DNA of 64,000 bases from Nymphaea colorata (taxonomy: Eukaryota; Streptophyta; Magnoliopsida; Nymphaeales; Nymphaeaceae). The position numbers were made by a program, and so were the translations under genes. Position 1 is the first letter of the stretch. Each line of letters starts with the position of its first letter. Location of the stretch: positions 17,336,464 to 17,400,463 of the forward strand of contig NC_045143.1 in the NCBI RefSeq assembly GCF_008831285.2. The letters run 5' to 3'. The notes beneath the pieces were generated by a model that worked only from the letters and a program-made list of their open reading frames with translations, searched no databases and was not told the origin of the DNA. Shown here in pieces: positions 22,463 through 32,310 of the stretch.

Positions 22463-23680
22463 GTCATCATTCAACGTGGTGTCACATTCCCTTATGATCA
22501 CATCCTCTTTGGGGAAGGTCCCAAACGGTTCACCTACATTTCTCTTGAGTCTCAACATTTGGCTCCCGAATGGTATCGGACTTGGCATCCCACCTTCTCT
22601 CGGATGTTTCCTTCTTACTTTGAAGAATGTAGGCTAGAGACAGTGGCAGCTGGAGGAATGCAGTCAGTTAATGGAAATTTAGTACATGCAATCGCCGAGC
22701 GTTGGAACCCAAGGACCTCCTCTTTTTGGTTTCCATGGGGAGAAATGACAATATTACTAGATGAATTTGTCGAAATACTAGGCCTCCCTACCCCAACTTG
22801 TGACCCAAATGATCTATTGGAAAAACAATTCCTTATGAACCCAACCAAGGTCAATGCAAATGACCTCATTGCTCACTTTACTGGACGGAAAACTTGGCCT
22901 TTAGTAGAAAACCATGAAAATCAAAGCATCAACATGAAAAATTTGTATGAAGAATTTGGAACCTATGTTGAACCTTCTACCCTACCTCGAAAAGCCATAG
23001 GGAGAATTAAACATTGTATGATGCTCTGCACAGTAAGAGTGACCCTTTTTACCAATGGAAGTGACCTTTTAGATTTCCGTATTGCCCAACTTTTTCGAGT
23101 ATGGGGGCATGGAGGGACCCGACACTTGTCAGTAGCAATGACAGCCTTAGCCTTCCTTTACCGAGGACACACCCGTTTTACCATTGGAGATATCGACTTC
23201 ATAGAAGGATGCACATATGCTTTACAATTGTGGTTCCTCAAGCATGCGGGACCCCAAGCCAGTCTATTCAGAAACACTGATGGATCATTGACAACCTTGA
23301 AGCAATACAGTCGTTTGATCGAGCAATTGAATGAATGAGAGATCATTTGGGATTATTGTGATCGTCGGCAGAGCCTACCCCGATACACTCACCATCATCA
23401 TGGGCGTACGACACTCTTGGGCCCTTACTTCATAGTTGATTATTGTGCTGATAGATGTATGAGACAGTTCTCTCAAAGGCAGAAGATGGTCTCTGTGCAT
23501 GCACCAATTGGAGCTATTCCCGAATTTGACCTTAGTTCTCCTCAATGGACAGCATTGTTTGCAGTAGCTCGACAAGAATGGAAGACACAAATATCATACA
23601 CTTGGTTCATAGGCCCAGTGGTGAAGAAGGAATATGTTGAGTGGTGGGATGCCAACCGACCACCATCCATCCTTCCCTAA
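22463..23680 (+). pseudogene. PMD ORF of element B, one in-frame stop
   Basis: Counterpart of the PMD ORF in element A. It shares FPYDHILFG near the start, GNLVHAIAERWNPRTSSF with FPWGEMTILLDEF and ILGLPTP in the middle, LFRVWGHGGTRHLSVAMTALAFLYRG further on, and LLGPYFIVDY... and WWDANRPPSILP at the end. The frame is continuous from 22463 to the TAA at 23678-23680 except for a TGA at 23336-23338, in the position where element A reads through (EVDDSTIIWDFF against QLNE-stop-EIIWDYC). Start: no ATG is seen before the conserved FPYDHILFG, so translation either begins at a non-ATG codon or after splicing. Length (about 405 residues) matches element A. Function unknown; it is an element-borne PMD. 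Confidence 0.75.
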
Positions 23681-23852
23681 AAAGTTTTATGTTGTCAACT
23701 TTGTATTCCTTCTGTCGTTGTCATCTTTATTAGTATCTTTGGATGTAACTTTTAAAAACTTGTAATGCAACATGAACCTTCATTTTGTCATCATTTCCGT
23801 CCAATAACTCTATTTTTTTATGTCATAAGGTAAATACTTGAAAGCCAACAAG

Positions 23853-25859
23853 ATGGTTGAAACTAGATCGCAAGCTAAGCAGACTCCTCAAAACGAGGCT
23901 TCATCCTCTGAACTCCGTCCAGAAACACTTGGCCTCCCAGCAATCGAGCCAGAAGCTTACTATATGTTCCGTTTGTTCATAGAGCGATTCATGAAAGAGC
24001 AAGAAGAGCAAAAGGCCTTGATGGTTACTCCAGAGCCAGACAATGAAAAGACAGCCACGCAAAAAAGAAAGAAGAAAAACAAGTCTTTTGTTGAAAATCA
24101 GGATGAAGACCATTTGGGTTCAGATTCGACAACTAGTAAGGAAGAAAAACCCGAACTGTTTTCTCTCAAAAAGAAAAAGACAACAAAGAAAAATAAAAAG
24201 AGAAAAGATGTTATGATAGAAAACAGCTCACCCAGTCCTATCACCACTGAAAGTTCGGAAGAGAAGCCCAAAAGGAAGAGAAAACCTACCAAGAAAGTAA
24301 AAAAGACAAAGAAATACATCACTAGCAGCAGCTCAGACAGTGAGAGTTCTGAAGAAAAAGTAAAGGAGATCAAGGGCAAGAAGAAAAAGACCAAGCCAAA
24401 ATTGGTCGAATCAAGTGATGATGAAAGTCCGACTAAGCGCAGATTCTACGAAATGGAGAAAAGAATGAACAATCTTGAGCTTAGGGGGAAGGGGAAACGT
24501 TCATACTCATGTGAGGACTACTACCTTGACATTGAAGGAGACGAAGACGTGAAAGGCTTGCCCAGATAATTCATCAGATATGATGGAACCACTTGTCCAC
24601 ACGTTCATCTTTCAACCTTTTTTAATGATTGCTACAAAATTCTGACAAATAACAGAGCTTTGTTCCGATATTTTCCAAGAAGTCTTGAAGGCATTGCCGC
24701 ACAATGGTATAAAGAAAATATCAATCCAATCGAGCTGAAGGAGTTTGACAAGTTGATTAACATGTTTGTTGAAAGATTCGAACAAAATGCTCCCATGGCT
24801 CCAACCCTCAGTACCATTTGCAGTCTTCGTCAGAAACAGGGAGAAAAGGCTCGAGAATTCATCCAAAAATGGAGAATGCAATGCAATAAGATGAAGGAGC
24901 CCATTTCTGAGACACAAGCCTTGTCACTCATTAGGAAAAATCTTGCCCAACCCTTGAAAAGTCTCATCTGCAATGCCCCGATCAAAACCTTTGCTGAGTT
25001 GATTGAACAAGCAAACTCGATAGAAGAAGGAATTGAGGAAGGAGATTTTGATGGAATTATTGCTCCTAAGTACAAAGAAGATGGAAAGAAAGGAGGAAGG
25101 ACACAGTTGCCCGCACACTTCATAGCCAATGCTGGTATTAGAAAGAACTATGGCAATAACTACAAGCATGACAAGGACGTCAGTTTCAAGAAGAACACGC
25201 AGTTTCTCAAAGGCGACGATGAAAGGAAAAACAAACACCCAGGTTGGAGCTACGACCGGAAATTCACTCCTCTGAGCCAGTCTCGGGAGAAGATCCTGGA
25301 ATACCTTCTCGCCAAAGGAACTATCGTTTTGCCAAAAGTATCAGAGCCTCCAAAAATGATGGGAGGAAATAAAGAAAAACTGTGCAAGTTTCATCGTACC
25401 CCTGATCATGACACTGAGGATTGTTTTGTCCTCAAAAACATTATTCAAGACTTCATCAACAAAGATCTCAAGATTTGTGATGATAACACCCCTGAGATAC
25501 TAAGGAATCCATTCCCTGACCACGGAAAGGCGGCAGTGGCCATGATCACTACAGGCACTCCACTTCTGTACCATCCACAAGAGCACATTCGACCTTATAT
25601 TGGGAGCAGCTCACACAAAGTCATGGTGGTAGACCAAGGTAAGGAACCTCTAGATTTCATTGCTATGATGAATGGCAGGATAGAAAGTTTGCCCAAGAAA
25701 CTTCCTATGATTCCAAAGACTTTTATCTTACAAGGCGATGAATCATCAAATGACTCCTCAGATGAAGATCCATGCTATTTGGACGTTCTCCCCTTGAAAG
25801 AACGTATGGATGAGGGAGACTCGATTCAAGCTTCTAAAAATCAGTCAATTACCTTCTAA
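23853..25859 (+). pseudogene. gag of element B, interrupted by one in-frame stop
   Basis: Capsid/nucleocapsid polyprotein. Start at ATG 23853 (MVETRSQ, shared with element A); an upstream in-frame ATG at 23838 is also possible. The first 240 residues are low-complexity Lys/Glu/Ser. A TAA at 24567-24569 sits where element A has a Lys codon (GLPR-stop-FIRYDG against NLPKKFIKFDG), so it is a mutation. The capsid core follows (FPRSLEGIAAQWY, FDKLINMFVERF, FIQKWRMQCNKM). A variant zinc knuckle of the Cys-His-His-Cys type is visible around 25380-25420 (CKFHRTPDHDTEDC). The frame ends at TAA 25857-25859, and protease continues in the same frame. Confidence 0.85.
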
Positions 25860-26618
25860 GAAAAAGACCTCTCAAAATGGGGATATTTCCATGAAGATGC
25901 TCTTTACATCGTTGTTCAGGTCAATGGGATAATGGTGCCACATGTTTTGATTGATGGAGGAAGTGGTTTGAATATTTGTCCTGATCTCATGGCTAAAACA
26001 TTGGGGTTTCGTGAAAACAAATATCGTTCTGATAATACCAAGATCTACGGATACGATGGCCGAGGCATGAACAGCAAAGGTACCCTCGACATGAATGTGA
26101 TCATTGAAAATACTAGCCATTGTATTGTATTTCATGTGGTAGATGTACCACCATCATACAACCTGCTTTTGGGACGACCTTGGATCCATCAAGTACGAGG
26201 GATCCCATCCACTCTTCATCAATGCCTGAAATGGAATTTTGGTCCATCAGTCATAACTGTCCGTGCTGAGGATCCGGTCAAGAGGTTGAGGCAACATATG
26301 CTCCCTAGGCCAATTGATCCGGTAGATGTACCGAGCATAAGAACAGCAAATGACAGACCTTTGGAAGAATGGATGCAGAAAATGGAGATAGAGGAACCAT
26401 CTGGGAATGCTTATACTATTTCAAGAAATCGTGAAAGTTATCAATAACACCTATTGTATGTTCATTTCATGAAAAACCCCAAGGGTTTTCAGTTGCTTCT
26501 GAAATGTGGCTACCGTCCATTCACTGGCCTTGGGAAAAATGAAGATGGCATCTTGCAACCGATTAGCATCTCTTTTCAGATGAACATGAGAGGACTGGGA
26601 TATCATGAAGGAATTTGA
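25860..26618 (+). pseudogene. aspartic protease and G-patch-like segment of element B
   Basis: Retroviral-type aspartic protease that processes Gag-Pol, in the same frame as gag. The active site reads IDGGSGLN (Asp codon at 25953), the Tat-lineage variant of the usual D-S/T-G-A/S. The C-terminal landmark YNLLLGRPWIH follows. A TAA at 26445-26447 interrupts the frame. The frame then continues with a segment rich in spaced glycines (GFQLLLKCGYRPFTGLG ... RGLGYHEG), a G-patch-like stretch seen between protease and RT in Tat elements, and stops at TGA 26616-26618. Confidence 0.75.
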
Positions 26619-26825
26619 AGAAGATCTTGGGGGCTAATAGTATTCACTTTTGTTTCAAAATCCTCCCATGAATTTTGTAATTTTGAACATCTTTTTGTCT
26701 CGTCTCATGAGAGAACTCATTCTATGAACTAAGAACCTTTTTTTTATATATATGCAAATGCAAGTAATTTTTTTTTTTTTTTTTTGTCAATTTCGTCCAA
26801 CTCTTTCCTTTATCCTCTTTACAGG
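26619..26825 (+). promoter_or_regulatory. possible intron between protease and RT of element B
   Basis: No coding capacity. Contains an 18-base T run (26768-26785), a pyrimidine-rich stretch and CTCTTTACAG ending at 26824, a textbook 3' splice site directly before the ATG of the RT frame (26826). The best donor candidate I see is GTAATT at 26677. Ogre elements are known to carry a spliced intron at this place; whether this one does is inference. Confidence 0.4.
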
Positions 26826-29800
26826 ATGTCGGAACTCAATATGTCTCAGTTTATTCTTTTTCCACGAAAGTCCCCCCGGAAAGCATTTATCGAACAAGCA
26901 GTCGGTGAAATGGAACATATGGCAATACCCGAGTCAGAATTACCAGAATTCACTCAGATTCAGAAACAAGAACATCCCTCGTCTTTGGTGAATGATCCAA
27001 TTGAAGACATTAATATTGGAACAAGTGAAGATCCTAAAATTCTTCAAATTGGCACCAGTTTGTCAGTGAATGAGAAGAAAAGATTGGTGGACTTTCTTAT
27101 AAGTAACCAAGAAGCTTTTGCTTGGACTTATGAAGATATGCCAGGCTTAGACCCCCAATTGGTTGAACACCGTTTGCCCTTAAATCCTAATTGCAAGCCG
27201 ATTAAGCAAAAATTGCGCAAGCTTGACCCTCGACTAGAAGGCCCTGTAAAAGAAGGACTAGAGGACCTGCTAAAGGCAAAATTCATTCGTGCCATCGATT
27301 GCCCCGAATGGTTGGTGAACATCGTGGTGGTTCCCAAGAAAAATGGCAAAGTTAGGTTGTGCATCGACTTTCGAGACTTGAACAAAGCCACACTGAAGGA
27401 TGATTATCCTCTTCCAAACATTGATCTATTGGTAGACAGTACTACAGGCCATGCAATGTTTTCTTTCATGGATGGATATTCGGGATATAATCAAATCAAA
27501 TTAGCAGTCAAAGATCAACCTAAGACCGCTTTTACTACACCCTGGGGTACTTTTTGTTACACGATAATGCCATTTGGGTTGAAGAATGCTGGAGCAACCT
27601 ATCAAAGAGCTATGGCTGCCATCTTCCATGACCAGATGCATAAAATCATGGATGCATATATCGATGACATATTGATCAAATCCAAGACAAGAGAAGATCA
27701 CATTGAAACTCTTGCCCAAGTATTCGAGAGGCTTTTACAGTACAAGCTTCGCCTGAATCCTCAAAAATGTGTGTTCGGGGTTGAGTCAGGCAAACTGTTG
27801 GGTTTCATGGTCAGTAAGAAGGGAATTGAAATGGATCTTACAAAAGCTAAGGCAATAATCGATATGCCACCACCTACCAATATCAAGGAGTTGCGAAGCT
27901 TGCAAGGACGAATCCAATCCATCAGATGATTCATTTCCAATCTGGCCATGAGATGCGAGCCATTCAACCAGCTATTGAAGAAAGGTGTCAAGTTTGAATG
28001 GGGTTTTGAATGCCAACAGTCATTCGAAAGGATCAAGAAATACCTTCTAAATCCACCAATTCTAAAACCACCAACGTTGGGTAGACCACTGCTGCTTTAC
28101 ATCACAGTGAATGAGTCAGCATGTGGCGGATTTTTGGCACAATATGATGAAGGAAGTCGCATTGAATATGCAATCTATTACATTAGCAAGACTTTTGTTC
28201 AGTACGAAAAGAAGTACTCTCCAATAGAGAAAACTTGTTTGGCATTGGTTTGGATGTGTCAGAAGTTGAGACATTATTTATTAGCTTGTGAGGTCAAGAT
28301 ACTCTCCAAACTAAATCCTCTCAAGTACATCTTGGAACAACCATTCCTTAATGGGCGTATCGCAAAATGGCAAGTTCTGTTGATGCAATATGATCTTGAA
28401 TATGTGTCTCCAAAGTCAATCAAAGGACAAACAATTGTTGATCAGTTAGCAGACTTCCCTCAGTACGAAGAAATCAGAACAAATGATGAGCTTCCAGATG
28501 AACATGTACTAAGATTGGAAACGGTTCCGACAAGGAAGATGTACTTTGACGGGTCCAGAAATGTGATGGGAGCAGGCATAGGCATCTTACTCATCACTTC
28601 AGAAAGCGAAATGATCCCGTACTCTTTGAAACTTGATTTTCCATGTACCCATAACATGGCTGAATATGAAGCCCTCATACAAGGACTTCGTTCTTTATTG
28701 AGTTTTCAAGTGAAAAGAGTGAATGCCTTCGGCAACTCTCAGCTTATTATAAATCAAGTGAATGGAGAATGGCAAGTCAAAGATGAAAAGTTGGTGCCAT
28801 ATCAAGAAATTGCTACCTCCTTAATCTGTCAATTCGAAGAAGTACAATTGGCTCACGTAAAGAGAGAAGGTAACCCTATTGCAGATGGCCTCGCGAGCTT
28901 AGGATCGACCATCACTTTTCGAACCAATGAAGCAATCCGTTCTTTTGAGATTGGAAGATTAGAACACCCTGCTTTTGAAACGATGGCGCATGTTCATCAT
29001 ATCCAAGGGGGGAATACGCCTTGGTACCATGACATCAAAAGGTACATTGAAAGAGGAGAATTCCCGACTGAAATGTCTAAAAATGAACAAAAAGCAATAC
29101 AACGTATGTCAGCAAGGTACTTTATCCTAGCAGGGGTATTATACAGACGTGGATTTAGCACTGAATACTCTCGGTGCCTTGATGAAAATGAGGCAAAGAA
29201 AGTAATCGAAGAATCGCATCGAGGAGATTGTGGAGGCCATGTTGGTTACCAAACCCTCACCAAACAAATAATTCGAGCAGGGTATTATTGGCCTACCATG
29301 CAAAAAGATTGTCACCAATTTGTCAAAAGATGCAAAGAATGTCAACTGCATGCTCCAGTAATTCATGCCCCAGCCTCTCACTTGCATTCTGTGACATCTC
29401 CTTGGCCGTTTTCAATGTGGGCCTTTGACGTAGTCAGACCGATATCCCCCGCAGCTTCTAATGGCCATAAGTATTTTCTTGCTGCAACGGATTATTTTAC
29501 CAAGTGGGTAGAAGTTGTCACACTCAGAACAGTGGAAGGACGTCATGTAGTGTCCTTCATTCACAAAAATCTTCTTTGCAGATTTGGAGTCCCTCATGAT
29601 ATAGTATCAGACAACGGAACTCATTTCAAGAATGAAAAGATGAGGCAATTGTGCAGCAAGTACCACATCACGCATCATTTTTCAGCTCCTTATTATCCCC
29701 AAGGCAATGGACAAGCAGAGGCTACCAACAAGATCTTGATCTGCATCTTGGAACGGACAGTAGAAACTGGAAGAGATTGGCATGAAAAGATGCACAACGC

Positions 29801-30269
29801 TCTATGGGCATATCGCACCACTATGAGAACTCCAACAAATGCCACTCCAGCAGAGCTAGTCTACGGAACAGAAGTGGTTCTACCATTACATGTGTTGAAA
29901 CCTGCTTTGAAGTTCGCTTCTCTCATAGAGCTCCCTCTTACTCAATATCAACAAAAAAGGCTAATGCAACTCGATTTGCTAGATGAAAAGAGGCTAAAAG
30001 CAGCTGAACATGCTGAAGCTTATCGCCAAAGGGTAGCCAGACAATTTGCCAAGTCAGTTATTGAGAGAGAATTCAAAGTGAATGATTCAGTCCTACGATC
30101 TGCAGTGTACCTGAGAGGACGACCACGAGGCAAGTGAGCACCAAATTGGGAAGGCCCATATGTCATTAAGGAAGTTTTGCCCCATAATTCATACCGACTA
30201 ATTGATGCTGATGGGGTGGAATTTGCCGATCCTGTTAATGCCTTTCACCTCAAGAAATTTTATGCCTAG
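26826..30269 (+). pseudogene. pol of element B: RT, RNase H, archaeal-type RNase H, integrase; two in-frame stops
   Basis: Polymerase polyprotein in a single frame. RT: palm motifs LCIDFRDLNKAT, FSFMDGYSGYNQI and the catalytic YIDD (27657-27668). TGA at 27927-27929 replaces the Arg of the usual RRFISNLA. The first RNase H follows (SACGGFLAQYD, AIYYISKTF, YSPIEKTCLALVW). Then the second, archaeal-type RNase H (MYFDGSRNVMGAGIGI with Asp at 28548, HNMAEYEALIQGL). The integrase zinc finger is GHVGYQT to CKECQLH, and the catalytic core has Asp 29427, Asp 29610 and Glu 29718; 35 residues separate the last two (DD35E). TGA at 30135-30137 lies before APNWEGPYVI. The last stop is TAG at 30267-30269. 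Apart from the two TGAs there is no frameshift. RT replicates the element RNA and integrase inserts the cDNA. Confidence 0.9.
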
Positions 30270-30399
30270 TTCTCTTGTATTCATTTTCCAATCAATGTCA
30301 AAACATTTGTGTTTCCACATCGACTATTCAATCTAGATTCTTCCCAGTTGTAAAACATGACAATTACACTGGGGCATTTTTATTTTTTTTATCGCTCAG

Positions 30400-30571
30400 G
30401 GCTTGAGAGCAACCCGTGCAGGTAAAGGGTTAAACCTGCAATATGAGGGCAACCCATGCAGGCAAGGGGTTAAACCTGCAATGCTAGCCAAAGTAACTCA
30501 TGCAGGCAAAGGGGTTAAACCTGCAATTTAAGCTCAAACAACCCATTCAGGTAAGGGGCAAAGCCTGAAAC
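30400..30571 (+). repeat. four imperfect 36-40 bp repeats in the 3' untranslated region of element B
   Basis: Four copies of a unit reading roughly CAACCCATGCAGGCAAGGGGTTAAACCTGCAAT, with inverted arms GCAGG / CCTGC that could fold into small hairpins. Located between pol and the polypurine tract. Confidence 0.8.
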
Positions 30572-30651
30572 ATGTCTATGAGAATGTCTTGTTTGAAAAA
30601 TTTGTGGCGTTTATCTTTGTCACTAAGCACGGCTAACACCGGCTTATTAAC

Positions 30652-30660
30652 AAAGAGGGG
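30652..30660 (+). promoter_or_regulatory. polypurine tract of element B
   Basis: AAAGAGGGG just before the 3' LTR (TGTAATCACCCC at 30665), the usual primer site for plus-strand DNA synthesis. CATC lies between tract and LTR. Confidence 0.6.
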
Positions 30661-30858
30661 CATCTGTAATCACCCCAAATTTTTCTAAAGGACTATGATG
30701 TTTTATCCAAGTGCGAAATTCAAATTTAGGCACAAGATTTTCAAAATACAACTTTCAGATCCAAATTAAATCCAAAATACTACTCTCAGATCCAAATTAA
30801 ATCCAAAATACTAATTTTAGATCCAAAACCCAAGTTCAGATCCAAATCAATCATTTAA

Positions 30859-31250
30859 GACTAATTTGCCCTTTCTTTTGACCAAAAACCTCCTTTTATA
30901 GGGTGATTTTAGTCTTTTTTTAAACAAGACCGATTTGCCCCTCCTTTTAGAGGGTGATTTTAGTCTTTTTTTAAACAAAACCGATTTGCCCCTCCTTTTT
31001 ATCAAAAAACCTCCTTTTAGAGGGTGATTTTAGTCTTTTTTAAACAAGACCGATTTGCCCCTCTTTTTGACCAAAAAACCTCTTTTTAGAGGGTGATTTT
31101 AGTCTTTTTGGTAAACAAGACCAATTTACCCCTCCTTTTGACCAAAAAACATCCTTTTAGAGGGTAATTTTAGTCTTTTTGGGTGGACAAGACCGATTTG
31201 CCCTTCCTTTTGGCCAAAAAAATCTCTTTTTGGATGGTGATTTCAGTCTT
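30859..31250 (+). repeat. six-unit tandem array of about 70 bp in the LTR U3 of element B
   Basis: Units begin near 30860, 30929, 30980, 31049, 31120 and 31192 (spacings 69, 51, 69, 71, 72). Each reads roughly ACCGATTTGCCCCTCCTTTT, GACCAAAAAACCTCCTTTTA, GAGGGTGATTTTAGTCTTTT. The second unit lacks 18 bases. The position directly upstream of the TATA box suggests an enhancer-like array. Confidence 0.85.
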
Positions 31251-31649
31251 TTTAGGTCAAAAAATTCAAATTTTGGGTTTTGGCTCCAAAATCCTCTATA
31301 AATACCCCCTCATATCCTCCCTCTTGGGCAAGTTTGGTCCTTGGGAGAAACTCTATTGTATTCTCACTTGAAGACTTAGAGTTTCTCTTGAGCTCTCTCT
31401 CTCTCCCTCTTCCTCTTTCCATTTCCTTCTCCAATTTATAGCAAGCACTTTTGGAGCTTCATTCAAAAGAGGATCTTCAAGTGAAGGTGTTCATCTTCCT
31501 TAAATCATTTCTCATTAGAGGTATGTAATCTTCATCCCTCTCATTTCTCTCTTCTTTCTTTTCATTAATATTCTTATTATTATGTTATTTCTTTTTTTTA
31601 AACATAGTCTTGTTGTTGTTTTCATTTTCTCTTCTCATCTTCATCTTCC

Positions 31650-32310
31650 CATGGCCAAAGGAGATAGCACTCAACCTCTTTTTAGAGACAAGAGGCTATG
31701 CTCAAATGCACCGGGAGCATGAGAAGATGAGATGATATTGTTGTTGTTCTTGTCTCTTGTTGTCGTTGTTCTTTTCCTTAATAAATATATTTTGTTGTTA
31801 TTGTTATTTCATTCTTCAATATAGTCTTGTTCTTGTTATTTTCTTTTTTCTCTTCCTCCTCTTTCCATGACCAAAGGAGATAGCCCTCAATCTCTTTTTA
31901 GAGACAAGAGGCTATGCTCAAGTGCATTGGGAGCATGAAAAGATGAGAGGATCTTTCATTTCATGATTGAAGCATGTTTTCTCTTTTATTAAATATAACA
32001 TTGTTTCTCTTTCTACATTTTCTCCTCATCTTCATCTCCCCACGGCTAAAGAAGGTAGCTCAAAATCTCTTTTTAGAGACAAGAGGCTATACTCAAAGTG
32101 CACCGGGAGCATGGAAAGATGAAATGATATTTCATTTTAATCATGTTCTTTCTTTTCATGAATACATTTTTTTTTTGTTCTTTTGTTTCCTCTTATTTTT
32201 CTCTCTTCCTCATTTCTCCATGGCCAAAAGAGATAGCTCTCAATCTCTATTTTAGAGTCAAGAGGCTATACTCAAGTGCACCGGGAACATGAGAAGATGA
32301 GGTAGTATAT
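31650..32310 (+). repeat. four-copy internal repeat in the LTR of element B
   Basis: Copies of a roughly 80-bp unit (ATGGCCAAAGGAGATAGC ... GAGACAAGAGGCTATGCTCAA ... CACCGGGAGCATG) start near 31650, 31866, 32041 and 32219, separated by T-rich spacers. The same four copies occur in the 5' LTR from about 19433 to 20065. Confidence 0.85.

Noticed and set aside
30400-30571. Regularly spaced repeats that might suggest a CRISPR array
   Set aside because: They are imperfect, lie inside the 3' untranslated region of a plant retrotransposon and lack unique spacers.
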